From: Larix sibirica
Taxonomy: Eukaryota > Streptophyta > Pinopsida > Pinales > Pinaceae
Reading direction: 5' to 3'
Length of the DNA stretch: 23,815 nt
Assembly (NCBI GenBank): GCA_004151065.3
Contig: NWUY0300008944.1
Span: 8,520-32,334, forward strand
Shown here: positions 10,255 through 20,716 of the stretch, in pieces
Position numbering within the stretch: position 1 is the first letter of the stretch
Layout: each line of letters opens with the position of its first letter
Made by a program: the position numbers and the translations under genes
The notes under the pieces: model-generated
The model's database searches: none
The model's input: the letters and a program-made list of their open reading frames with translations, nothing else
What the model was told of the DNA's origin: nothing

Positions 10255-10741
10255 TATAGTCAATTTCATCTTCTTGTGTCTAGGGTTTATCTCCCAAGCC
10301 ATTGTCTTACTATTTATCTTTAACAAGCATTCAAGTTCAAGTGAACTTGTAAAGAAGCCACTACACATTGTTTTGCCACACCTATGTGTAATTTACCTAT
10401 CTTTGATTTGAATCATTCAATACATTGTCATTCAATGGTTTGCATTGCTCTAACTTAGCATGTTTAAGTTGTTAATCAAATAGCCAAATAAATGAAAAAG
10501 ATCCAATTTAGTTGTATAACACCAAAATAAGGTCAAAAAGTGAAGAAAAGAGAAGCATCTTTTGGGAGGCACGACCCACCGCCTTTTACCAATATAAATA
10601 CACAAGATAAGATGATCATTCAAATGAGTCTCATTAATGTACATATGGGAGAAAAAGAAGGCTAAAAGGAAATAGTAAACCTACAGTATTATAATTAATG
10701 TAACAATAATTAAAGAGAGGCAAGACTTAGGGGCTTAACAT
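10255..10741 (-). mobile_element. Possible LTR start of the minus-strand chromovirus
   Basis: On the minus strand, the pol reading frame ends just before a purine run (AGGGGAGGGACA, plus-strand 10739-10750 as complement) followed directly by TGTTAAGCCCCTAAG. That order, pol end, polypurine tract, then TG, is what a 3' LTR boundary looks like in Ty3/gypsy elements. The minus-strand sequence that follows contains TATTTATA at about 10593-10600 as a possible TATA box. The far LTR end and a second LTR copy were not found, so the extent is uncertain and the left coordinate is arbitrary. Confidence 0.35.
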
Positions 10742-10744
10742 GTC

Positions 10745-11707
10745 CCTCCCCTACAAACAAGTGGTGTCCTCATTGGTAATCAATTGTGGTTGTTTTGTAT
10801 GGAGAGATTATCTTCCCAATTTGCATTTGTTGTCGACAAGTTCTTCCACTTGTTAATGTATTCAAAGGCTGCTTTATTCCTTAGTTGCTTGACCCTTGTT
10901 TTAATCACTAATTTAGGCTCTAGTATGGTGTTTCCCTCTTTATCAAGCTCTAGAAGAATAGTCTAAATTAGGATCCCGTCACCAATTACCTTCTTTAAAC
11001 ATGAAACATAGAGATGGGATGTACAGGTAAAGAAGATGGGAACTACAATCAATAACTCATATTGTCAAACCTTTAGATCACATTATAGGGATCATAGCAT
11101 TTGGTGTTAATTTATTGTGCTTTGTTTGTTGCTTGATGGGACATAAATCCCTGCAGGAGTATCTTTCACTCCGATGTTGATATGCTTGTTGTTTCATCCT
11201 ATTTTTTGACATAGTCAGGTTGTCCTTCAATAAATGGATAACCTTTTGGTGGTCTTGGATGCGATCCTCCACTACTTGAACCTTAGGTTTCCCTCTCAAA
11301 AGTAATGTGATGGAGGGAGAATAATATCCATAAAGTGCCATAAATGTGGACAGTTAGGAGAGCGGTAAGGTAAGAAGTGTTGTACCACAATTCTACCAAA
11401 GATAACCATTTGACTCATTGTGATTGTTTATCATGTGTAAAGCAATGAAAATAACATTATAAACACTTATTTACAATCTTAGTTTGTGCATCATATTGGG
11501 GATGGTAAGAGAACCTATGAGCTAGCTGAGCACCCAAACAAGAAAACAAGTCAAACAAAAAAATACTATTAAAATATGGATCTTTGTCACTTACAATCAT
11601 TTTGAAATTGCCATGTAGGTTATGAACTATTTCCATGAATGTTGTTGCTATTGTACTCGCTTTAAAAGGATGAGACTATGAGCAAAAATGGGCATACTTT
11701 ATGAGTA
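10745..11707 (-). mobile_element. Chromovirus-type Ty3/gypsy pol 3' end: integrase core, post-integrase module, chromodomain (copy A)
   Basis: Read on the minus strand from 11707 downward, this is the tail of a Ty3/gypsy polyprotein that inserts retroelement cDNA. The integrase core runs KYAHFCS, HGNFKMIVSDKDPYFNS, then HPQYDAQTKIVNKCL, where the catalytic Glu expected next is a TAA stop. After DKQSQ and ELWYNTS and a frameshift, 87 open residues (11341-11078) begin MALYGYYSPSITLLLRGKP and hold the VEDRI..HQKVI..LK.NL...KNRMKQ post-integrase helix. Below 11010, YVSCLKKVIGD, LLELDKEGNTILEP and TRVKQLRNKAAFEYINKWKN with NANWEDN make a chromodomain, the mark of chromoviruses. There are internal stops, and the region upstream of the core is replaced at about 11707 by a minisatellite. 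It is dead. Confidence 0.85.
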
Positions 11708-11956
11708 GATGTGTGGTTTCATTAGCATATGTGTGGTTTTGTTATAGTGTTAATCGAAGATGTGTGAATGTGTGATTTCGTTACTCCATTAATCGTGAGT
11801 GTATGATTCTAGTATTATTGGTTGATTATAGATGTGGATTTCGTTACAATATTAACTGTAGTTGTGTGATTCCAATAGTGTGGATTGGTTATATATGCGT
11901 AATTTTGTTACAATAATTTAACTGCAGATGTGTTGATTTCAATATAACAATTACAG
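11703..11956. repeat. Degenerate minisatellite, roughly 30-35-bp unit (copy A)
   Basis: About eight loosely related units share the pattern AGATGTGTG-ATTTCGTTACAATATTAA. They run from the broken end of the integrase relic. The same array recurs at 13168-13421 because of the 1465-bp duplication, where only the seventh unit differs visibly (TTAACTGC against TTAACCAC). Confidence 0.6.
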
Positions 11957-12361
11957 TGATGTTGCTCTTAAGTCATAATCATTTATACATGTGATTGACA
12001 AGCATTACTATGTGTGTTAAAAATTACTGCCATAATTCCCCTACTCCGATTCATGTACAAATACAATTACAGAATATAGATCTGAGTGAGAATGTTAGAT
12101 TTTGCTTTACTCACTATGTAATGACTTTGGCTTGGCATGTGGTTTGGAGCTAATAATTGGTACCAATAATTTTAATTCAAGTTTTTGAATGGTTAAATAG
12201 GATTTGGATTATTTGCTTTTGATTCAGAAATTATGTTTAGTTTACCATTGTATTGCTTCGCATATTAGAAAGCCAATATGAGATTAGAATTTGCATCCTG
12301 CAAATACAGTGATGATAACTTGAAAATAGAGGATTGGCCCTAGTTTGACAAATAATTGATT
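11957..12361. other. Unassigned DNA inside the duplicated unit
   Basis: I see no coding potential and no element end. The sequence recurs at 13422-13826. Confidence 0.5.
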
Positions 12362-12362
12362 N

Positions 12363-13826
12363 GTTTTAATCACTAATTTAGGCTCTAGTATGGTGTTTCC
12401 CTCTTTATCAAGCTCTAGAAGAATAGTCTAAATTAGGATCCCGTCACCAATTACCTTCTTTAAACATGAAACATAGAGATGGGATGTACAGGTAAAGAAG
12501 ATGGGAACTACAATCAATAACTCATATTGTCAAACCTTTAGATCACATTATAGGGATCATAGCATTTGGTGTTAATTTATTGTGCTTTGTTTGTTGCTTG
12601 ATGGGACATAAATCCCTGCAGGAGTATCTTTCACTCCCATGTTGACATGCATGTTGTTTCATCCTATTTTTTGTTATAGTCAAGTTGTCCTTCAATAAAT
12701 GGATAACCTTTTGGTGGTCTTGGATGCGATCCTCCACTACTTGAACCTTAGGTTTCCCTCTCAAAAGTAATGTGATGGAGGGAGAATAATATCCATAAAG
12801 TGCCATAAATGTGGAAAGTTAGGAGAGCGGTAAAGTAAGAAGTGTTGTACCACAATTCTACCAAAGATAACCATTTGACTCATTGTGATTGTTTATCATG
12901 TGTAAAGCAATGAAAATAACATTATAAACACTTATTTACAATCTTAGTTTGTGCATCATATTGGGGATGGTAAGAGAACCTATGAGCTAGCTGAGCACCC
13001 AAACAAGAAAACAAGTCAAACAAAAAAATACTATTAAAATATGGATCTTTGTCACTTACAATCATTTTGAAATTGCCATGTAGGTTATGAACTATTTCCA
13101 TGAATGTTGTTGCTATTGTACTCACTTTAAAAGGATGAGACTATGAGCAAAAATGGGCATACTTTATGAGTAGATGTGTGGTTTCATTAGCATATGTGTG
13201 GTTTTGTTATAGTGTTAATCGAAGATGTGTGAATGTGTGATTTCGTTACTCCATTAATCGTGAGTGTATGATTCTAGTATTATTGGTTGATTATAGATGT
13301 GGATTTCGTTACAATATTAACTGTAGTTGTGTGATTCCAATAGTGTGGATTGGTTATATATGCGTAATTTTGTTACAATAATTTAACCACAGATGTGTTG
13401 ATTTCAATATAACAATTACAGTGATGTTGTTCTTAAGTCATAATCATTTATACATGTGATTGACAAGCATTACTATGTGTGTTAAAAATTACTGCCATAA
13501 TTCCCCTACTCCGATTCATGTACAAATACAATTACAGAATATAGATCTGAGTGAGAATGTTAGATTTTGCTTTACTCACTATGTAATGACTTTGGCTTGG
13601 CATGTGGTTTGGAGCTAATAATTGGTACCAATAATTTTAATTCAAGTTTTTGAATGGTTAAATAGGATTTGGATTATTTGCTTTTGATTCAGAAATTATG
13701 TTTAGTTTACCATTGTATTGCTTCGCATATTAGAAAGCCAATATGAGATTAGAATTTGCATCCTGCAAATACAGTGATGATAACTTGAAAATAGAGGATT
13801 GGCCCTAGTTTGACAAATAATTGATT
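12363..13826. repeat. 1465-bp tandem duplication, second copy
   Basis: This is the partner of 10898-12361. The differences cluster in the post-integrase coding part (about 12637-12690) and are otherwise scattered; most are transitions. The first base follows the N at 12362. Past 13826 the sequence continues into unique DNA. Confidence 0.95.
12543..13172 (-). mobile_element. Chromovirus-type Ty3/gypsy integrase and post-integrase relic (copy B)
   Basis: This is the duplicated version of the integrase relic in 11078-11707, read on the minus strand. The core (about 13172-12922) keeps KYAHFCS, STIATTFMEIVHNLHGNF and the IVSDKDP aspartate motif. The open frame stretches further 5' than in copy A because ACTCGC has become ACTCAC, moving the apparent start. 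The catalytic Glu position after NKCL is again a stop. The 87-residue post-integrase frame (12806-12543) differs from copy A at seven residues by eye (for example MS to IT, QQAYQHR to QHACQHG). The chromodomain continues only to the unit boundary at 12363, so it is truncated. Confidence 0.85.
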
Positions 13827-14159
13827 ATGGAATTGATTGTTTTCACAAGCAATTAATTTGCCCATCATTAAGGTGTAATAGTACGTCTAGCGTTGGTTAT
13901 TTTTGTTGACACATAGTACTAGGATATTCCTTTGAGGTAATTGTCAAACTGAATCCTTTAGGATAGCTTATACATTGTGTGATTTTGAAGTTAGGATCAT
14001 AAATAGAGTACCTTGAATATGGGGAAGGGTGAGCGGTAAGACGAGAGGTAAGAACCTGCGCATCTGCTTCAAAATTCTGAAAGTGAGTTCCTACTCTACT
14101 GTGTTCAAGACATGAGGTTTGCATGAGTCATAGAGGACATTATAGAGCATGTGGAGTAG
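13827..14159. other. Unassigned DNA between two oppositely oriented Ty3/gypsy relics
   Basis: No LTR, primer-binding site or coding frame is convincing here. A 5' LTR and tRNA-complementary site would be expected upstream of the gag relic, but I do not see one. Confidence 0.4.
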
Positions 14160-15110
14160 TAAGAACCACCTCCCATACTAACAAACTTGCAGGTAGAAGT
14201 GGATGAGGAGGACGTGGAAATATCAACAGATAATAGATTCCTCCATTAGGAAATCTGGAAAAAGTTGTATTACCTTCATCAATTGAAGCTGAATTCTATA
14301 CTCGGATAGAAGGGCGAGGACATACAAATGAATTAGTTAGCGGATAGTGAAGTTTAGATCTCAAGGATAAAATTAATCGTGTCCATGAACCATCAAAATC
14401 TGCCCCCTCAAAGGAATCAAGGATTGCAGGGCATCTCTTCAAAAACTTGGAGGCCAATATGGCAGAAGAGGAAGTTGCATCTAACACAACTTTCACATTC
14501 CTAATTGGGGATATTAGGGGAGAAGCACCAATAAAAAATTTCCCCCTTCATCCCTACCCACTTTTCATGGGTTGACAAGCGAAGATCTCAATACTTTCCT
14601 CTTTGAATTTAATATTTTGTGTTGTAGTTACGATTATTTTTCAGATGAACAAAAACTAAAATTGTTTCCTGCTACATTAAAAAGTGTAGCATTGAGATGG
14701 TTCATGGGACTTGGAGGGAAAACCATCAACACATGGGAAGATATGAAACATGCATTTCTCCAAAAGTTCCAGGACTATTACAATGCTAAGGATTTGTGGG
14801 AATAAATTTTTAAAATGACTAAAAGAGAGGAGAGCTTGGTGGATTACGTTGAATGTTTTCGATATAATCTACGAAGATCTAAACACAACAATTTAGGCAA
14901 GGAAGCACTGAAAACAATGTTGATTAGAGGGTTGAGGGATGAATATGTGGACATATTAAACCTAATGGGGAAAGGTGATATGTCCAATGTGTACTTTGAT
15001 GAAATATGCAATCTTTGTAGGGGATATTCAAGAGGAACATCTATGGCTAGAAAAGTCCCTTGAGAGGAAATTCCTAGAGTCATAAAATCAGTCTCGGGAG
15101 GGGTCACACG
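14160..15110 (+). mobile_element. Ty3/gypsy gag relic (non-chromoviral, Tat/Athila-like)
   Basis: This is the capsid region of a retrotransposon, whose protein packages element RNA. A glycine/arginine-rich start (about 14190-14235) and PTFHG-like sequence precede the main block. From 14572 the frame reads LTSEDLNTFLFEFNILC, then SYDYFSDEQKLKLFPATL, ALRWFMGLGGKTINTWEDMK and FLQKFQDYY, the signature of the Retrotrans_gag domain. A single TAA at 14803 interrupts it where the family has a Glu or Gln codon. The same frame resumes with MTKREESLVDYVECF, NLRRSKHNN, LIRGLRDEYVDILNLMGKGD and LCRGYSRGTS, and stops at TGA 15061. Few changes separate it from an open frame, so this part is younger than the neighbouring minus-strand relic. 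The lineage assignment is from memory of family motifs. Confidence 0.85.
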
Positions 15111-15890
15111 CGCTAAATTTAGGTAACTTGATAATTTTAAGACTAATATTTTAAGTTCCTTGGCTTCTCAAATTGATATGTTACGAGCTAAGCAAAAGCA
15201 GGTAGAAATGGAAAAATCTATGGCTATCTTTTGTCCCAAGTGTAGGCATAAGCTCTTTAAAAGAGTGCCCACCTAATAGTATTGATATTTATATCATTTG
15301 CAAACAAAATCACCCTATCAACAGTTGTCCATCTTTGCTTGGCCTAAAAGCAATATATGAAGTAACAAAAATGGAAAAAGAGCAAGTTTGTTTCATAGCT
15401 CCCAAGAAGCCTTGGAAACCTAGGCCAATAGCTATGAATCAAGAGCCCACTCGTTTTTTAATATTTATTGGGCTAATCCATAGTTTCAATATCCTCCCCA
15501 ACAACCACAATTTCCTTCTCAATGGTATCCTCCTACACACTAGGTAATGGTCACATGGATGGTAGAGATCATCACCTGGAAACCAACAAATTTTGATGCC
15601 ACAAACACAACTACCTTGGCAGCATCACTCTTAGGTCAAGGAGAGTACTCAATCAAGAACATCCTCTAATCATTATAGAATATGAAGAGGAGGAGATTCT
15701 ACAACCAAAAATAAGTCATTTTGAAAAACAATATGACCAGCATCCTACTGAGACACCACAACCTATTTCCCCCATAAATTTGGACCAACCACTAACTAAA
15801 GGGGTTTCTCATTCTCCTCCTTATCTTGAAAGGTGAGGAATAAGAAAACCTCTTACTCAGCCTGAGTTCAATTTACTAGATGAGACATGG
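15111..15890 (+). mobile_element. Ty3/gypsy gag C-terminal zinc-binding region and gag-protease linker
   Basis: At about 15175-15350 the pieces MLRAKQKQVEMEKSM, FCPKCRHK, then CIICKQNHPINSCPSLLGLKA-type sequence follow a paired Cys/His pattern (CxxCxxxH ... CxxCxxxHxxxxC) used by this lineage in place of one simple CCHC knuckle. Stops and a frameshift break it near 15260-15290. A 70-residue frame from 15335 carries the tail EKEQVCFIAPKKPWKPR. The rest, to 15890, is proline- and glutamine-rich linker in broken frames. Confidence 0.7.
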
Positions 15891-16535
15891 AATATGTGTG
15901 TCAAGATTCCATTGTTTCGGGCCATTAAGGACATCTCAATATATGCTAAAACTGTCATAAAATTGTGTTATAAGAAACTTGGTAGGAAGCCAAAGGATCC
16001 TCCCAGTGTACATGTGATCGGTCAATTAGCAAACCTAATGCTTGGAAAAGTGCTAATTCCCAAGTATAAGGATCCTATGAATCCAACAGTTGACGTCTAC
16101 ATCAACAATGTTCATTTAACAAATACCTTAATTGATTTGGGAGGTAACATAAACATAATGACCAAAGAAACCATGGGGCATCTGGGACTCCACTCTCGAG
16201 AAACTCCCACGGTCCTCAAATTAACAAATCAATCTACTATTAGACCAAAGGGAATTATGGAGGATATAATCATCTTTGTAGATTCATGAGAGTATCCAGC
16301 CAAATTTATGGTCCTACAACCAAAATCTCATCTAGGAGGCCATCCTCTAATTTTGGGTAGGCCATGGTTAGCCACTGTCGATGCATATATTGGCTGCAAA
16401 TCTGGTAACATGATGATATATCATGGTAACTCCACTAAGGAGCTTACTTTGTACCCTCCTTCCAAGCCTATCACAGACTATGAGAACCCCTTATGGATGG
16501 AAGAAGAAGAGTGCAATACCAAAATTGTCTAGCCA
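15891..16535 (+). mobile_element. Ty3/gypsy aspartic protease region relic
   Basis: This part releases mature proteins from the retroelement polyprotein. A 131-residue frame from 15894 contains IPLFRAIKDISIYAKTVIKL, then LGRKPKDPP. It continues with TVDVYINNVHLTNTLIDLGG and NINIMTKETMGHLGL. The active-site motif is DLGGN where this lineage usually has DLGAS, so Ala is replaced by Gly and Ser by Asn. A TGA at 16286-16288 interrupts it. The next frame (16308-16529) holds GGHPLILGRPWLATVDAYIG and CKSGNMMIYHG, the second conserved protease loop. The typical flap and C-terminal motifs are therefore both visible. Confidence 0.85.
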
Positions 16536-17690
16536 TTGCTCACCATTGGAAAAGCACTTTGTTTTAAAAACAAAATAGAGGATGATATGATCAGTAGTTT
16601 TCTTAGCAATCCATCCTCGTCCTCTCAGTCAAACTCTCAAATTTTGGTTTCCATAATGCAAGCTTTTGTTCAGGAGAATTATGTGACTGGATTGTCTTCA
16701 AATTCCTTACCTGTGATTGATACCAAACTTACCAAAATTTATATAGAAATCAAACCAGGGAAAAGCCTGAATACAAATCCATAGTTTTCCCCTTCACATA
16801 AAAACGATTGATCCATCTCTTGCAAGAACATAAGGATGCATTTTCATGGGAATACATAAATATGAAGGGAATCCACCATGATTTGTGCACCCACCACATT
16901 TACATCCAAAATGATGCTCGACCTACTCGGCAACATCAACGCCATATGAACCCACTTATGAGGGATACATTCAAGGAGGAATTGTAAAAACTCTTGAATG
17001 TGAACTTCATATACTTGATATATGATAGCCAATGTGTCTCTCCTTTGGTAATAGTACCCAAGAAAAATGGCAAGTGGCGGATCTATGTTGATTATAGGGA
17101 ATTGAATAAAGCCACTCAGAAGGACCATTTCTCTTTGCTCTTCATTGATCAAGTCCTTGATACATTAGTTGGGAAACAATTATTCTCTTTCCTTGTTGGA
17201 TTTAGTGGTTATAAATAGATCCAAATCGATGCAGAGGAACAAGATAAAACCACCTTCACCTATCCTTGGGGAACATTTTCCTTTAGGGTACTACCTTTCA
17301 ACCTTTTCAATGCACCTGCCACCTCTCAAAGTGTTGTGCTAGGCATTTGTTTTATTTGAATCATGATGTGTTGAAATTTATATGGATGACTTCATAGTTT
17401 ATGGCCAAACATTTGAGGAGGCTTTAGCTAGCCTAGAGAAACTACTCAAACGATGCAAGGAGACTAACCTTTCCCTCAGTAATGAGAAATGCCATATGTT
17501 ACTCACTAAAGGTATTGTCCTAGGACGCCATATTTATGTTGCAGGTATCAAGGTGGATTTGACAAAAATCAAGGCAATAATGAATCTTCTGGTTCCCAAA
17601 ACTCAAAAATAGGTACATAGTTTTCTTGGACATGCTGGCTATTATCGTCGTTTTATTGAACAATTCACTAAACTCACATTTCCATTATTT
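16536..17690 (+). mobile_element. Ty3/gypsy reverse transcriptase relic, truncated before RNase H
   Basis: After a linker (16536-16800), the RT begins in broken frames at about 16850 (FSWEYINMKGIHHDLCTHHI). From 16994 it shows VSPLVIVPKKNGKWRIYVDY and RELNKATQKDHF. The first catalytic Asp is lost: SFLVGFSGY at about 17186-17212 has Val (GTT, 17195-17197) where the family has Asp. A TAG follows at 17216. Then IQIDAEEQDKTTFTYPWGTF, FRVLPFNLFNAPAT, a frameshift, and YMDDF (17379-17393) with both catalytic aspartates intact. The finger/connection part EALASLEKLLKRCKETNLSL, KGIVLGRHI and FLGHAGYYRRFIEQF follows, with one TAG at 17610. Similarity ends abruptly near 17690; RNase H, integrase and LTRs are missing. 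Confidence 0.85.
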
Positions 17691-20431
17691 CATTACATTC
17701 TCCATTTTCATCTTCATTTTGCATCTCTTCTTGAATTCAAGCTCAGAGTTATAGGAAATAATATCAACAAGTTGAGGAGTGCTTTGTGAAAATTCAATAA
17801 GAATTGGAAGAGCTTTGGACACCCAATTTATTTCTTGGCATTCCACCCTCCAAGGCTTTGATTGATGAATCCTCAAAATATTTTCCATAACTTCTCATTT
17901 CTCTAAGTAATTAATAGCTTGAGACGTGGGATAATTAGATAAGTAACCCTATATCTAAAGATAGCCCCTTTACCAATAACCTCATTACAGAGAGAGAAAT
18001 AATTATCTTTTGTCTTTTCATCCCACTTCCATCTTCTCAGTACTCTTCCTTTAGTATATATTAGTTCCCCATTCACAACTATCTCCCTTTCATTTACCCT
18101 TGTTTTCCAATGCACAAATTTCTTGCAAACACAGAAATTTGGGAGAGCCCATAATTCACTAGATTCTCACATAGATAACATAGTCCAACTTGTTTCATCA
18201 ACTCAACTATTTTTGTTCTTCAATCATTTTCCTATTATCTGTTTGAAGGATTATTTGTCACAATGCATTCAATCTAGAATTCACCAATGGTTATTCCTCT
18301 TGTTATCTCTCCACGGTTTCAAGTTTCCTATACTTAATTACTTTAAATTTTAAATTTGAGGTAGGTCCTTGCCACTAGAATGGAAGCTATTCCCTCTCTC
18401 TTATACTATTCCAACAAAAGGAGATCGATAAAAATTGTCACCTCCATTAGAAAATTAAGTTGAAAATTCCTTAGGGGATAAGGAACCATTCTTGGAAATA
18501 CTTAGGATTTAGTCACTCAAATCCTAATAAAGCATTCTAGAGGTCATATTGATAGTGGGAGTCTATGGAAGATTATTTATGCCACTCCTTTTCCTATATT
18601 CCTTCAATTACGTTCTTCATGTGATTTTTATCTTCCTTCTCAAATTGATTGATTGGTTTTTGTTTCATTCATGCACTTTGCAATATGGGAGGGTTGGTTT
18701 TACTCAACTCCAACTATGAAAACAATGGCTTCACCGAGCTCATTGTATTATATGTAAGTGGTTGCTCTACTTGTAGAAGGAGAAACAAGTCTAATGGGTT
18801 AAACAAACGTCTTCAGGGTGGTGAAATTTCATTTTTCTCTTTTACATGCAATACAACATCAAGAGTTGGTGTCTTATGACTTGCTTGAACTACCAAATGT
18901 ATTGGTGTTTTAATTGTTCGACAATTATCTCTAATGTTATGTGATTGTATGAATGTGAGTTGGCATCTTGTGGGGTGAACGAGTTTGCTTACCACTATTT
19001 GATTGTTTGTTGATACCATGAAGATACAAACCTTATCAAAAGGAATATCATGTGAAGATTCAATGGTGTATTCATTTGAAATGAACTTTCATATGCATCA
19101 TTTGACATGGTTTTCTAGTCGTTGACACGTGGTGTCTATGTGTGACTTGGTGTTTTAAAGTCAAGAGGTTGACCATTCCTCTTCCTTCATTGCTTTAGTT
19201 CCAAATGTTGTCTATTTATCTTGCATATCCAATTTCTTGCTAGCAAAATACTTGGTTGTCTACAACATGCATGTGTAACATAGGTGATTTCCCTTTCTAT
19301 TTACCTCATTTCCATTGAAATTTGACTAACAATGATGTTCATAATCTAGTTTTAAGGACAACAAAGTTTCTACAAATGAATTAGGAATTGGTTGTGTATG
19401 ATTCTATAATATTTCTTGGTATTTGGTGTATCCTAAGTGATATAGCCTTTAAAATCTCAGTATGCCTTTATGTCATGGTCCCCTAGCCCATTCAAATAAG
19501 ACATCATCAAGTTATTAATTAATGGTTTGTGTGTGTAATTTTTTGCAACATTTTTAGAGTGTCGAGTGCCTTGACCTAAAAGTGTCATATGCCATTAAAC
19601 CCAACATTTGTCTTTTGGTACCATAATAATTATGCTTGTCCTTCTATTTGGTTCCTATCTATTTTATTTGAGTAAAACTAAAGATTTGTGCAAGAGTGTA
19701 GAATACTTCCATGAATGCTATGGACGGTTGTTATGGATACAATGAACGTCTAACCTTTACTTCACGGAAATCTTTAAAGGATGTGATATTTATCCCATAG
19801 TACATAAAGGGAGGCTAATAATGTATTGAATGCCCATTTTAAGGTAGGCGAAACATCCAATTTTTCAAGGAAAATTATACCAACTTTTGAATAATCCCTT
19901 ATTGAAAAAAATAATTAGGCAACATTTTATGATTGAATAATTTACAATGAACCAATATTTACTATATGTATTCCTATATTTGGTGAAAATTTGCACTCTC
20001 AATTTTCTCAAAGTTACATTTATTATGCACATTCCTTTTCCATTTAACTTTTTATGTAAGGTTTTTTCATTGTTTTCTTACATGTATATGTATCAATGGA
20101 AAAAGTCTAGATAGGATTGGACACCCATGTACATTGCTAAAATAATAATACCAAATATGTAAATATAAAAAATTATTCCAACACATCCAATTGATAGAAA
20201 TGTATTGTCTTTGTGAATTCACACGTAAATGGTGATAAAGATAGCAATTTATGTTTGCAAAAAATTTATTATGATAAAGGTATAGAGACACAAATTAAAT
20301 GATTAATCATGTTCTCCATACCTACTCAATAAGGAAATAATTGTAAATAATTAAAAACGAAAAAATTCCTTGCAAAATAGTAAGTCTTGGAACTTTGAGA
20401 AATACCTACTTGCCTTGCTTCTTTTCACTAT
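17691..20431. other. Unassigned AT-rich DNA, no recognisable gene
   Basis: Short frames occur on both strands (for example minus 17685-17888 and 17903-18115, plus 18123-18353 and 18649-18879), but their translations resemble nothing I know and they are poor in conserved-looking blocks. I see no LTR pair, TIR or RNA gene. The left edge is the abrupt break in the Ty3/gypsy RT, so a nested or deleting event may lie near 17690. Confidence 0.4.
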
Positions 20432-20716
20432 TGCATAAAGACTCAAGTATGCAAGATTATAGGAAAGTAATAAATACAAAGAAAACAAAATAAATATCAC
20501 TATAATGGGTAAGCTTATTTTGAAGAATGCATAAAGGCTTAAGTATGCAAGATTATAGGAAAGTAATAAATACAAAGAAAACAAAATAAATATCACTATA
20601 ATGGGGAGGCTTCTTTTGCCTTCTTTTGACTACTGCATAAAGGCTCAAGTATGTAAGATTATAAGAAAGTAATAAATGCAAAGAAAACAAAATAAATATC
20701 ACTATATTGGAGAGGC
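20432..20716. repeat. Three-copy tandem repeat, units of about 96, 106 and 83 bp
   Basis: Each unit starts TGCATAAAGRCTYAAGTATG and runs through AAAGAAAACAAAATAAATAT to CACTATA. Starts are at 20432, 20528 and 20634. Units 1 and 2 are nearly identical in their core, while unit 3 has several changes, so the duplications are not all the same age. Unit 2 has extra GGCTTCTTTTGCC sequence at its end. The minus-strand 81-residue hydrophobic frame across it is a product of the repeat. Confidence 0.92.

Larger units (their letters stand above)
10898..12361. repeat. 1465-bp tandem duplication, first copy
   Basis: Positions 10898-12361 match 12363-13826 at a constant offset of 1465. I count about 12 substitutions by eye and no indel, so about 99 percent identity. 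The unit holds the minus-strand integrase and part of the chromodomain, a degenerate minisatellite, and unassigned DNA. It starts inside the chromodomain, not at any element boundary. The ambiguous base at 12362 sits exactly at the junction. Confidence 0.95.

Noticed and set aside
17685-18115. Two consecutive minus-strand frames (67 and 70 residues)
   Set aside because: Charged and hydrophobic stretches looked protein-like, but I found no motif or family signature; chance frames are the simpler explanation.
20351-20596. 81-residue hydrophobic minus-strand frame resembling a membrane protein
   Set aside because: The hydrophobic segments are the reverse translation of an AT-rich tandem repeat, and they repeat with its period.
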